Assembly: GCF_001625305.1 (NCBI RefSeq)
Contig: NW_017802769.1
Location: forward strand, 62,001 to 126,000
Direction of reading: 5' to 3'
Length of the DNA stretch: 64,000 nucleotides
Source: Branchiostoma belcheri
Taxonomy: Eukaryota; Chordata; Leptocardii; Amphioxiformes; Branchiostomatidae
Below are positions 12,401 to 20,246 of the stretch, piece after piece (the first letter of the stretch is position 1; each line of letters opens with the position of its first letter). Below the pieces are notes generated by a model that was given only the letters and a program-made list of their open reading frames with translations, was not told the DNA's origin and made no database searches. Made by a program: the position numbers and the translations under genes.

Positions 12401-15400
12401 CACCTGGAAACATCGCCTTGCGAATTAAAACCAGCATCCTTTTTTCAATGGAAAAGTGGCTGATCCATTGTTCTAGCCAGCCAGAATTTTTTTTCCAGTC
12501 ATTTGGTCTTGTTTGATCTAACACCATTTTGACACGTAGGTATTTGGGCAATCCTAAGGGGTGTCTGTTGGTATGTTCCCTCAGAAAAAGTTTGAAATCT
12601 TGACCCCCTGAAATGCTATTTCCTGCATTCTAAGAGACATATTTTACTGGTAGGCTAAAAGCTTACTTTAATGACATCATGTCTTTCCACCTCTTTAAAT
12701 GCTATTTTTTGTCTGTCAAAGATGACAGATTGAACAAAAATTCTGTCCATCATAAGTGGCAAAATTATGTACAAATGACAGAAAGACAGATGCTCAGGCT
12801 ACAACACTGATCATATTTTTCTGTCAAAGTTATGAATAATTAATGACTTCAAAAGCTTTCTCTCAGTCTATTCTCCTGCCCCAGACAAACATGCACAGGC
12901 AAACCCACTACCAAAATAACACCACCCATCCTTGTCAAACACTTAGCCATACAGAGTTTGTGCTCTTGTACAACACTGATCATAATTTTTCTGTCAAAGT
13001 TATGAATAATTAATGATTCAAAAGCTTTCTCTCAGTCTATTCTCCTGCCCCAGCAGACAAACATGCACAGGCAGACCCACTACCAAAATAACACCACCCA
13101 TCCTTGTCAAACAAGCCATACAGAGTTTGTGCTTTGATAACCATTTGTTGCCGGGTTACCCCGCGCGCCGTGTTTGCACTGCACGCCAGCTCTGGCGACC
13201 GCGACGGTGACGTGAACAGATGAATACCTGCGTCGGAACACAACACACCCGAGTTAAGAGCCCCAAGTAGCAATGTTTTCCTCTTGTAATCAGATAATTG
13301 ATATTGATTAGTTTAGTTTGTAGCCGCAGTACCCAATGGCAACGGATTATTACCGGCCATATACCGCCTCCGTGAGTAATCTCGTTTCTTACTGGGGAAA
13401 GTTTTGGCGTGGAAAGTGGTGTACTTTGTTCTCATGTCAAGCGTGTAATTGGGGGGGCTAATGTGGCAATACTTAGATCCTTAATGTATCTTATTGTGAG
13501 GGTTATTAACGTGAGAGTATGATGTTTGGCCATGGGAAGAACTTAGACTAAAACTGTGCCCCAATGGCTGTAGACTACTACAGACCCTGGACTTCTTCTG
13601 TAAGTATGGTTTTAAAAAATGTGCAATAATCGTTGTAATATTTCATTCCTAAATTCCTAACTGAATCTAATACAGTGGTAAAATCATAGGTCCAGGTAAT
13701 TATTATAATTATATAATAGCAAATGATATATAATGTAAAACAGACTAAATTGTTGATTTTAGAAGGAGGCATTTGTGATCGATGTTTAGCATATATTTCC
13801 ATGGTATTAATTGCTGGCAGTAGTTTTGACTTAATGTCATCAAAATGATAAATGAGAGTGGTAGGCACAGACAACAATACATGTAGCTTAGATTAATTCG
13901 TGCTAGTTTGGAAAGTTCAGCTTTAATAATTAATCTTGTAATCATCAACTTATCAAAGGTCAGATGTATGCCGTGAAAGATTTGATGGATACCATGCACA
14001 TATATAATATTGTTGATAGTATACTAATTCTAGAGGTGGTAATCATTATGTAGTTAGCATTTCTCAAAATTTGTACTTAGTCTAGAATATGTAATCAGCT
14101 CTCAATATCAGTTGCAGGCCTCATGCTATCTTTTTCTGCCATTTCCTGCACTTGCAGGCTTTAAGGCAGAGTTGATTCCTGATAATGGTGTTTGAGGAAT
14201 AGTAGTACAGTCTATACTACACACTTTGTGACCTGACAGCCTTTTAGATTATTGTTACATCTTGACAACAGGTCAATTTTGTGAGGCTCTGAAATACATG
14301 CATATGTGGGCTGCAAAACAGTTTCTATCACACAAATCCTGGCATCAGGACAATCTTTCTTCCTTGTGTATTTTCTTTTTAATGGCTATAATGGGTTAAA
14401 AACAGTAAGTTCCACTCTTTTAGAAGGGTTTATCTCCAAGCAGATCCTAAGGTGGTGAGGCAGTATCCAATTCACCAAGCAGCCAGTCTATTTAAGTCCT
14501 AAGTACTGCTTGGTGAATTGGATAACATCATTTCACATGACCCATATGGCATATAAAAGCTCTCACTCTTTGTACCATCATGATGGTAATCATTATTACC
14601 ATGAATTTTGTAAAATGTGCTTAGGACTTTAAAAAAAATGATGTAAATTTAATATTATTACCTCCTTCCTCATGACTTCAATGAAAAGCAGCCTGCAGGG
14701 CAATTTGAGCTTGTCAAGAATAAAGAATGGTTCAAACAAACAAACAAACAAACAAACAAACATGTTTTTCTTCCCTCCTCCGCAGCCGTTGAAGGATGGG
14801 GAGTGGCCAGGAATGGACGCGGTACAGGACGTTCTACCAGAGTACATCTCAGAGACGACACAACCCCCGCCACGCAGGCCCCCCAAGGACGGTCTGCGTC
14901 AGTCTTACCAGCCTGACGACCCCTACTCTCACTCACTACTGGAGCATCAGTCTAAGGTGGGACAGGAATCTGCTGAATAGGATTACTTTAAAGGATACAT
15001 TTTGTAGGAAATATTCAAAGACTAATCAAACACTACTACTGGATAAATTATGGAGATTACTTCCAGACATTTTGAGTGACTCATCGGTCACCCATTTTAG
15101 CATCACTAAATGAACTGAATTTCTTGAGAAAATTTCTTGAATGTGTTTGAAAGGAACAGCAGACTTGACAGCAAAATGATGAGATTTGTATAGAAAGAAA
15201 GAAAGAAAGATTGAAATTAGGTTTTACAAGTCTGAGGTTGGAGTACTTGTATGAGATAATCGTAAAAATAATGAACTCATATGGATGTAACTTATAAAAA
15301 TTACTTTAATTCTTACTTAACATTCCACAGTGTTTGGGGGACTCCCTTTGTAGGTAGTGGGATAATCCATACTCAGTCTGATAGTTTCAGTTTCAGATGT

Positions 15401-18400
15401 ATTTATTAAGTGTTAGGGTAATAGCAGACTGATAATCTTCATAGGTGATAATCTATATAGTGTTCAAATAGGGAAATACATCAAAGAATGTTTAAATCTT
15501 AGACACTGCACGTATTCTGTACATAGTTTGCCACTTACATAAATGTACACTCTGTTTGTAGGATGACTTTCTTCATACATGTATTTAGTTTGATACCCAG
15601 GCTACTTAGTTGTTACGGTAGTAGACCATACAAAAGTCCCAGACCTGTACTTTTGTCGAGTCAATAGAGAACCATAATTGATTTTGCAACTTAAGAACAA
15701 CAATCAGGGCTTCATTTCCACCATTCCCCCTACAGGAGCTGGATAACTACCGTGCAGCGCTGAAGCGGATGGGTGCAGACATCCTGAAGCTGCGTGAGGA
15801 CATCGCTCGACTGGAGGCAGAGAACAGCCAGCTCAGGAGGAACCTGCACATGAACAGGGACGCTGCCGACGCACTGGTGGGGCCTGCCGGGCTACAGGCA
15901 CTCAGCAGGGGGGATCTCGTGGATAAATATGGTGAGGAGCTGATGCTATGGTAAAACTAGAAAGGCCGACATTTGCTTTAAAGCAAATGTAGCGGATGGC
16001 TACACCACATTTTACGACTTGGCAGGGAAAGTAGGAGAAACACAAGGAAAACAATTCTTTACATTGATATAACTAATAGTATGAAGTGACAACAGTTGGA
16101 TGTCTATCCCCTACATTATTGCTTAGGATTTTTAATTGCACACATAGTGGTGAAGCCATAAATTTAAATACTTGTAGATGTTTGAGTTTTGAAATGGAAG
16201 TAAGTCTACCTCCGTGATCATGACTTCTGATTCAGTGTTTAAGAGACCACAGATGCATTGTGTTTTCATTTTGTGAGTAAATTTACATTTTTGAATGGAT
16301 CAAATCAACACTTCTGATTGGATTGGATCAATCAGCTGCTGGAGTCTTCTTCAGAAGTTGAACTTGTAAGAAATAATTATTTTGTAGCAATGATTTAAAA
16401 AAGTTAATGCATACAAGTCATGTAGATATTTGCTCTCACCCTGACTTCCTGACTTCGCTCTCACCCTGACTTCCTGACTTCAACGTTACATGCATAACTT
16501 GAGTTGAGTAATAACAATAGATGGCCCTTCTACATTGCATGGGAAAGTTTGATGATTTCCTCTGTCTGCAGCCCTGTTACAGCAGAAGGTGAGCCAACAG
16601 GCCTCCTCCATCAAGGGGCAGAAAGAACGGATACAACAACTGCAGAACGAACTTATCAAGGTACAGAACCCATTTTCATGGCATGACTTGTACATGTACA
16701 TGTCAGATCATTCTGTTTTGCTTTGAAGTTTTCTTTAGTTTCCATTTACTATTACCTCTAATAGTACTGATCTTTGAACATTTTTTACCATGGGTAAATT
16801 AAATACCGTTAAATATCTGCCATGAATTTGTCCCGAACCTCCATGTAAATACACTTCCTGCATTTTTTCCTCTATTCCATCTCTTCTTTGTTTTACTTTC
16901 CTTGCATTATACTCAAATGCTCCCTCCTTTGTTATATTCCTGGCAACCTTAACACCTTGGATAATCTTGTTACTTGTTCTTGTCCAGAAAAATGACCGTG
17001 AGGCAGAGTTGTTAAAGCAGCAGAAAGCACAGAAGCCCCAGCAGCCTGTCGCACCTAAAGTACCTGAGAACGATGGCAAGAAGAAGAAGATGGAAGATAC
17101 TATTAAAAGACAAGAGGAGGTATCAAGGACTTTTGTTTTTTTCTGATTTAAGACTCAGACTAAGTCTTTATGAAGCAAGTTTAAAGTATTCGAACACAAA
17201 AAAATGGACTTATTGCATCTTCATAATGTAACATCACAGAAGCAGTGGATTGCTCATCCCTAGGACTGGGGTTGTTCCGTCAAAAATTTGCAGAAGTCCA
17301 ACTTTTTGTGTTGGAAATTACAGTTTAAACTTGCTTTGCATATAATGACTTCTACCAACACAGAGTATGATGAACCTTCAAGATAACTGTTTGTTTGTTA
17401 AATTTGTTTGTTGTTAAATTTAGATTGAGAATTATATGAAGAAAATGCTGGTATATGATTGCATTAAAGTTTTCCCAACTATTGAATCTGACATAGCCTC
17501 ATGTTTGTTTAAACTTTCTTTCCAGGTTATAGAGAAGATGGAAAAGCTTCTGAATAAACAGTTAGAGAAGGGAACTCTGCCAGCAGACAGGAGTCTGGAG
17601 GCACATTCTGCACTGGCTGCAGAGAACGCACGACTCAGGGACGAACTCAACAGGGCTAAGGTACAACATGGAGCCCAAAAACACTTGTGATGGCTACTTG
17701 AATGAATTCAATAAATTGTAGGAAGTTAATAAGTTAAGTTAATAATTTAATAATTATTGTTATAAGTTGTCATGCACCAAAAATAAAAAAAATCTGAAGA
17801 TTTTCTGCAAAATCTGAAGATTGTTTCAATTCAAAGAACCTGAAGATTTTTTCAAAAATCTGAAGATCTTTCCAAAGAATCTGAAGATTTTTCCAGAGAA
17901 TCTGAAGATTTTTCCAAAGAATCTGAAGATTTTTCCAACGAATCTGAAGATTTTTCCAACAAATCTGAAGATATTTCCAAAGAATCTGAAGATGTTCTAA
18001 AAAAATCTGAAGATTTTTCCAAACAATCTGAAGATGTTCTCAAAGAATCTGAAGATTTTTCCAAAGAATCTGAAGATTTTTCCAAAGAGTCTGAAGATTT
18101 TTCCAAAGAATTTGAAGATGTTTTCACATAATTTAAACATTGTTCTGAGATTGGTTTGAAACATTGTAATCTTGAAATGTTGGAACCTTTAATATTGATT
18201 ATCGTAGAAATTAATCAGAAAGGTTTTATTGCTGTGTGAGGTTTGACTTAAGACAAATTGTATGATATCCCTTCCAATAAAGAACAAAAAGCGATCTATC
18301 AAGATTGCACATGTCACACACACACAAACATATTTATATAAAAGCCTTGTATTTTTCTGTGTAAGCAACTGTTTCTTAAGGCATTTTCCTCCATGCAGGC

Positions 18401-19652
18401 AGGAAGCAACATTAGTATATAGAGGGTTGTCATAAGTCCATTTTGACCCATGTTCCCAGGAGCCTCCCCAGCCTCACTACCCTCCTGGTGTGAAGATGGA
18501 TGATGAGGAGAGGCTGGACCTGATGGCAAAACTGGAGAAGGCAGAGGGGAGAATCATTTCACTGGAGAACCAGGTAGGGGAGCATACATTGTACATCAAT
18601 CTAAGGGGGGCTGCAAAGGGGGGTCCCCGACAACGCTCTACGCTTAATTCGGAAACCTCTCGATTACGCTTTACGATAAATTGCAATAAAGTGACTACAA
18701 CGCTTTACGTGAAATTAAAACGGCGAATACGCTCTACACAAAATGCGTCAACTACGATCTACGTTGAATTCGAACGTTCCGTCTACGCTCTACGTAGAAT
18801 TAAAACGTCCGATTACGCTCTACGGAAAAGGGCTTGCGGGCCCCCATCTAGGGGAAGATCATATCACTGGAAAACCAAATTCTTCCTGCTCAGATTTTGG
18901 TCAGCTAAAATTCTATACCAATTCAAATATTGCTTAGTCAGCAGTGTTGTTTTGAGTTTTTAGGATCTCAGAATAGTGAGAAAGCAAGATGTATCATGAT
19001 ACTTACATGTATCACCATGCAGGAACTGACAAATGTTACTGCATGCAAACATAAATGTTTGCTTCTGTACTTATGCACAATTCTGACAGTCATTATTATT
19101 AACTGTCCGCAGTTGACAGAAAATGCCCGCATGTGGGGTCGGGAGAAGCAGGAGCTTCTGATCCGGATGAACGAGCGGGAGAACGGTTTCGCGCGGTCGT
19201 CACAGATGGTTCTTCATGACTTCCCCATGTCCATGGTGAGATAGGTTTAAGATATTCTCCATCAAGCTTGTTTTTATCCTGCATCAAAGGCATTCTCAAT
19301 ACTATTATCATTAGCCAAGTTTAATGCCAAACCTATTTGAATTCTAGGTTTTTATCCTCTCTGCTATATGTGGAGAGGATAAAAACATGGGTAACCTACC
19401 ATCAGGTTGTCATATTTTTGTTCAACTTACCAAGTGGGAAATCCTATTAAATCTATTGTAACAAGAAGGTGATTAGGTGACCAAACTTAAGTTTACATCC
19501 ATGAAAATTTCTTGAAATATTTGTTGAAATATGGATGGTTCATATTTCTGCAAACCAGATGTTCTATATGATGAAAGGCTTTTCTTATTTTCTTGCAGGG
19601 AGCAACAGTTAATGGCAGACTGGGATCACCAAAGTTGGATCCAATTAAATAA
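250..19652 (+). CDS. CCDC33: CCDC33-like coiled-coil/C2 protein, complete 21-exon gene
   Basis: I joined 21 exons (250-448, 956-1030, 2939-3450, 3790-3953, 4610-4743, 5146-5255, 5888-5989, 6605-6696, 7263-7383, 8046-8178, 8530-8663, 9403-9474, 10720-10908, 14786-14956, 15736-15931, 16572-16660, 16988-17119, 17526-17660, 18460-18573, 19113-19235, 19599-19652). Every junction is GT/AG and the phases agree, giving 3051 nt, 1016 residues plus stop. Order: N-terminal beta-rich domain (1-180), Pro/Thr-rich linker (about 190-250), C2-type domain (about 280-400), a second conserved domain (about 400-615), then coiled coils (about 737-990). Motifs shared with vertebrate CCDC33 as I remember it include GFCKND, HEDLY, LYATVIRK, NPVGPLVAVARIVP, QNELIKKNDRE and ARMWGREKQ. 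The human protein is slightly shorter (about 960). Vertebrate CCDC33 is mainly testis-expressed and has been linked to peroxisomes; function here is inferred from orthology only. Confidence 0.8.
956..1030 (+). CDS. CCDC33: CCDC33 exon 2
   Basis: 75 nt between TTGCAG and GTGATC. Codes DIVEQTD...FTFLLPR (residues 67-91), equal to the ITDVIEQQ...FIFTLPK stretch of vertebrate CCDC33. Phase 1 to phase 1. Confidence 0.88.
1075..1192. mobile_element. Hairpin MITE, TAGYCTGGGTACCATCC family
   Basis: Starts TAGTCTGGGTACCATCCTGG and ends with its inverse, CCAGGATGGTACCCAGGCTA. The same head occurs at 49363. Intron 2. Confidence 0.6.
2939..3450 (+). CDS. CCDC33: CCDC33 exon 3 with Pro-rich linker
   Basis: 512 nt, the largest exon. 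It opens with GFCKNDEQHD, ends the N-terminal domain with HCGRIKYHVSFHDN and then runs into a linker of PTPP, PREPTPP and PQPRTP repeats. The linker is longer and more Pro-rich than the vertebrate one. Residues 92-262, ending in phase 0 at GCT AGG AGG before GTACTG. Confidence 0.9.
3545..3660 (+). repeat. Minisatellite TTTTATGTCATGA
   Basis: About seven imperfect copies of a 13-bp unit (ATTTTATGTCATG) just after the exon 3 donor. Confidence 0.7.
3790..3953 (+). CDS. CCDC33: CCDC33 exon 4, start of C2 domain
   Basis: Acceptor CCCTGACAG, donor GTAGGT. Contains KTELYVILHGARNLPALEDG, the first strands of the C2-type domain (residues 263-316). Ends in phase 2. Confidence 0.88.
3988..4334. mobile_element. 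PIF/Harbinger-like MITE, copy 1 (347 bp)
   Basis: Ends GGCCACATCAATTTTATTTG and its near inverse ...AATTGTTGTGGCC, flanked by TAA on both sides (3985-3987 and 4335-4337). A 3-bp TWA target duplication and GG-ends fit PIF/Harbinger MITEs. No coding capacity. Lies in CCDC33 intron 4. Confidence 0.7.
4610..4743 (+). CDS. CCDC33: CCDC33 exon 5, C2 domain
   Basis: A T-tract and CAG precede GAAAACTCGT. Codes KTRSDEL...RTPMQATHLPWWEEGVNVV, the central C2 strands. The usual Ca2+-binding Asp cluster is not obvious. Ends in phase 1 before GTAGGG. Confidence 0.87.
4817..5008. mobile_element. Small hAT-like element
   Basis: Begins CAGGGCTCGAAAT and ends ATTTCGAGTCCTG, an imperfect inverted repeat typical of hAT ends. 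A ~40-bp sequence (CTCTTTTGC..CTATTTCTAAAG) is present on both sides (4771-4800, 5027-5053). Confidence 0.45.
5146..5255 (+). CDS. CCDC33: CCDC33 exon 6, end of C2 domain
   Basis: TTTTGTGCAG acceptor and GTTAGT donor. Codes ALMLTVADSPTK then HLKPFHQYHLELVK, matching the YLRVFHPYHFELVK end of the vertebrate C2 domain. Phase 0 end. Confidence 0.88.
5888..5989 (+). CDS. CCDC33: CCDC33 exon 7
   Basis: 34 codons between CTCCTACAG and GTAAGT. ARLYATVIRKHSVLPRHP matches the LYATVVRKSSFIPRY block of vertebrate CCDC33. Confidence 0.88.
6094..6540 (+). repeat. Three diverged tandem copies in intron 7
   Basis: GGCTACTGTCCTTGGTGCTG begins copies at about 6106, 6305 and 6437, each followed by ACCT..TTCTTTT and a GGCCTT(T/G)GATA block. 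Confidence 0.6.
6605..6696 (+). CDS. CCDC33: CCDC33 exon 8
   Basis: Codes VFLRAMERPVENPVGPLVAV followed by ARIVPDYHNYK, one of the best conserved blocks. Acceptor CTGACAG, donor GTAAGA after TACAA (phase 2). Confidence 0.88.
6850..7196. mobile_element. PIF/Harbinger-like MITE, copy 2
   Basis: CCCACACCAATTTAATTTG at the left (this end is present twice, 6851 and 6889) and TTAAATTGGTGTGGCC at the right, followed by TAA. Same family as 3988 and 61643. Left end damaged. Intron 8. Confidence 0.6.
7263..7383 (+). CDS. CCDC33: CCDC33 exon 9
   Basis: Acceptor CTCCCACAG, donor GTACGT. Codes EDVLMASPRSANVTLMTV and a Pro/Ser-rich segment ending QKGGYPQ, comparable to NGCPQLS in vertebrates. Phase 2 to 0. 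Confidence 0.85.
8046..8178 (+). CDS. CCDC33: CCDC33 exon 10
   Basis: Codes VSLAARPDEQPVWNHSYLF and FSPTSALVIEYYPASS; vertebrates have EQPLWNQSFLF and TALVLEYY. Phase 0 to 1, donor GTAAGG. Confidence 0.9.
8319..8503 (+). repeat. Segment shared by introns 10 and 12, copy A
   Basis: Contains TGGATGTTATTCTGGCTGGT, CCATGTAGTAATGACTGCTT and AACCATGCA(A/G)TCTTCA; the second copy is at 10504-10702. Each ends about 20-27 nt before a splice acceptor. Confidence 0.75.
8530..8663 (+). CDS. CCDC33: CCDC33 exon 11
   Basis: Acceptor TTTTTCTACACAG, donor GTCAGT. Codes SPIGFSSILLDQDVYHALT, like QPLGISVLPLKSRLYQKML of vertebrates. Phase 1 to 0. Confidence 0.87.
9403..9474 (+). CDS. CCDC33: CCDC33 exon 12
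   Basis: 24 codons between a T-rich tract ending CTATAG and GTGAGT. Codes GTNLRTQPGSLPTVGAILRL, matching [20 protein letters not shown] in vertebrates. Confidence 0.85.
10504..10702 (+). repeat. Segment shared by introns 10 and 12, copy B
   Basis: Same blocks in the same order as 8319-8503. This copy ends 17 nt before exon 13. Confidence 0.75.
10720..10908 (+). CDS. CCDC33: CCDC33 exon 13
   Basis: I chose the acceptor TTACTGCAG at 10719 because it alone joins phase-0 exon 12 in frame (TTE then RPDGL, like SSERPENF). An ATG upstream at 10669 lies in the same frame, behind a TGA, but is probably intronic: that stretch is a copy of intron 10. Codes 63 residues, ending RRKNKPRK before GTAAGT. 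Confidence 0.8.
10923..11312. mobile_element. 390-bp TIR element beside exon 13
   Basis: CATGCCTATATCCAGG at the left pairs with CCTGGCTACGGGCATG at the right (13 of 16), flanked by GAAAG at 10918-10922 and 11313-11317. It lies 14 nt downstream of the exon 13 donor. No coding capacity. Confidence 0.55.
11490..11796 (+). repeat. Local tandem duplication in intron 13
   Basis: AGTTTAGAACTGATRACAT..CAATGTAGACATTATTTTTG and ATTGCTATCAGCTTGTGCA occur at about 11492-11590 and again at 11656-11790. Confidence 0.6.
12234..12551 (-). CDS. Unrecognised 105-codon ORF, antisense in CCDC33 intron 13
   Basis: A complete frame from ATG to TAA whose composition looks protein-like rather than low-complexity. 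It contains GWLEQWISHFSIEKRMLVLI and FPGVPAHLFLQTM and ends IIEKALESTQL. The W..W......R..VL pattern vaguely recalls short helical domains, but I do not recognise the family. It could be a single-exon gene, an exon of an antisense gene or chance. Confidence 0.3.
   Translation of the reverse strand: MPKYLRVKMVLDQTRPNDWKKNSGWLEQWISHFSIEKRMLVLIRKAMFPGVPAHLFLQTMTTGKVNTSFVVLAFPRQPSDGANVHDGILKTFDPIIEKALESTQL
12798..13135 (+). repeat. ~170-bp direct tandem duplication
   Basis: Two copies of ACACTGATCATA..TTTCTGTCAAAG..AAAGCTTTCTCTCAGTC..CCACTACCAAAATAACACC..CATACAGAGTTTGTGCT, about 95% alike, directly before the CpG-rich stretch. Confidence 0.8.
13130..13335 (+). promoter_or_regulatory. Possible internal CpG-rich promoter
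   Basis: Unlike the AT-rich intron around it, this stretch is GC- and CpG-rich (CCCCGCGCGCCGTG, CGACCGCGACGGTGACG) and directly precedes the two ATG-donor mini-exons. No TATA box is obvious. Promoter activity is an inference. Confidence 0.3.
13336..13371 (+). CDS. CCDC33: Candidate alternative first (or cassette) exon a of CCDC33
   Basis: ATG opens MATDYYRPYTAS, 36 nt, and runs straight into GTGAGT. The frame fits phase-0 exon 14 (PLKDGEW). It sits in the 3.9-kb intron 13 just after a CpG-rich stretch. A CAG lies 6 nt upstream in frame, so it could also be a cassette exon. Confidence 0.5.
13564..13599 (+). CDS. CCDC33: Candidate alternative first exon b of CCDC33
   Basis: ATG opens MAVDYYRPWTSS, again 36 nt and again followed directly by a consensus donor, GTAAGT. 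It is a near copy of the mini-exon 228 nt upstream, also preceded by CCCAATGG. It could start an isoform made only of the C-terminal coiled-coil half. Confidence 0.5.
14465..14528. repeat. Short palindrome
   Basis: ATCCAATTCACCAAGCAG and CTGCTTGGTGAATTGGAT face each other across a 27-nt loop. Confidence 0.6.
14731..14760 (+). repeat. (CAAA)n microsatellite
   Basis: Seven uninterrupted AAAC units beside the exon 14 acceptor. Confidence 0.85.
14786..14956 (+). CDS. CCDC33: CCDC33 exon 14
   Basis: 57 codons, PLKDGEWPGMDAVQDVLPEY to SLLEHQSK, Pro-rich and less conserved. Acceptor CCTCCGCAG, donor GTGGGA. A (CAAA)n run ends just upstream. Phase 0 both ends, so internal start isoforms could splice in here. 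Confidence 0.85.
15736..15931 (+). CDS. CCDC33: CCDC33 exon 15, coiled coil begins
   Basis: ELDNYRAALKRMGADILKLR then LEAENSQLRRNL: heptad-rich and aligned with NNYRRAMQKMAEDILSLR in vertebrates. Acceptor CCCCTACAG, donor GTGAGG, phase 0 to 1. Confidence 0.9.
16572..16660 (+). CDS. CCDC33: CCDC33 exon 16, coiled coil
   Basis: ALLQQKVSQQASSIKGQKER followed by IQQLQNELIK, the HLQNELIRK block of vertebrates. Phase 1 to 0. Confidence 0.88.
16988..17119 (+). CDS. CCDC33: CCDC33 exon 17, coiled coil
   Basis: KNDREAELLKQQKAQKPQQP through KKKKMEDTIKRQEE. The QAQ/QQP stretch is shared with vertebrates. Acceptor CTTGTCCAG, donor GTATCA. Confidence 0.88.
17526..17660 (+). CDS. CCDC33: CCDC33 exon 18, coiled coil
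   Basis: VIEKMEKLLNKQLEKGTLP then LAAENARLRDELNRAK; vertebrates have VIEKMERVLEDRL and LLAENAKLRTEL. 45 codons, phase 0. Confidence 0.9.
17790..18125 (+). repeat. 21-bp minisatellite in intron 18
   Basis: About 16 copies of AATCTGAAGATTTTTCCAAAG with small variants (TCC to TCT, AAG to AAC). The unit is a multiple of three, so a long Ser/Lys/Asp-rich frame is open on the minus strand; it is a by-product of the repeat. Confidence 0.85.
18460..18573 (+). CDS. CCDC33: CCDC33 exon 19, coiled coil
   Basis: EPPQPHYPPGVKMDDEERL then LMAKLEKAEGRIISLENQ, matching LLAKLEHAQSRILSLESQ. 38 codons. A decayed copy of its 3' end sits at 18851-18885. Confidence 0.88.
18601..18851. mobile_element. CpG-rich insertion with 31-bp repeats in intron 19
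   Basis: Starts CTAAGGGGGGCTGCAAAG and ends CTTGCGGGCCCCCATCTAG, an imperfect inverted pair. Between lie about seven diverged ~31-nt units built on ACGCTCTACG..GAATTAAAACG, with CpG content unlike the surroundings. A damaged copy of exon 19's end follows at 18851. Confidence 0.5.
19113..19235 (+). CDS. CCDC33: CCDC33 exon 20
   Basis: LTENARMWGREKQELLIRMN then EREKGF-like ERENGFARSSQMVL; vertebrates have [21 protein letters not shown]. 41 codons, phase 0. Confidence 0.9.
19599..19652 (+). CDS. CCDC33: CCDC33 exon 21, terminal
   Basis: Acceptor TTTTCTTGCAG; codes GATVNGRLGSPKLDPIK and TAA. The following ~590 nt are the probable 3' UTR, AT-rich and without further exons that I can see. Confidence 0.85.
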   Translation, partial: GATVNGRLGSPKLDPIK

Positions 19653-20235
19653 ATTGACAGACATTCACATGACTGCAGCTTCTCTAAAAAGTTGAATACC
19701 CTGTAAAATTATTTTACATACAGTGACTGTCTTTGTATGAATGAAAAGTATATGTCTATAAAATGTGTATGTCCCTGTATTTAGATAGTATATGCAAAAT
19801 TAATGTTCCCAAGCTACAACTAGCAATTATGCAACTCATCAGTGATGTTAATATAAAATGTAAAATGTTATAATAGATATGATTTATGGCAGGGATGAAA
19901 CAAAGATATTATGAAAAGTTGTGTACAGAATTCTGCCGTTAGAGCATGTGTTGCAAAGTAACATATCATTCCAATGTATATTATTTTTGAATAGATAATA
20001 TTAGTTCTCCTGAAGCAAATATACATAATGTTGTACAGATACATGTATGTTACAAAGAATCTAAAAACTTTTAGAAATTGTGAGCTTTTTTGACAAACCT
20101 TTGGTAAGGTGATGCAGGTTTTTGTTTCATTTATGCTTTCCTGTTGTTTTAGTTTAGAGAAATACATTGTATAAATTTGGTATGTATATGATGTTATAGT
20201 ACAATAAGAGTACTATATTTCTCAGTTTGAACTGC

Positions 20236-20246
20236 AATAAATAAAA
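20236..20246 (+). terminator. Overlapping polyadenylation signals of CCDC33
   Basis: Two overlapping AATAAA hexamers, followed about 20 nt later by a GT-rich stretch (GTTTGTTGTGATTGG), lie 584 nt after the stop codon. This is a convincing transcript end. Confidence 0.7.

Noticed and set aside
17852..18127. Minus-strand frame of SLEKSSD repeats
   Set aside because: A direct translation of the 21-bp minisatellite, located in an intron.
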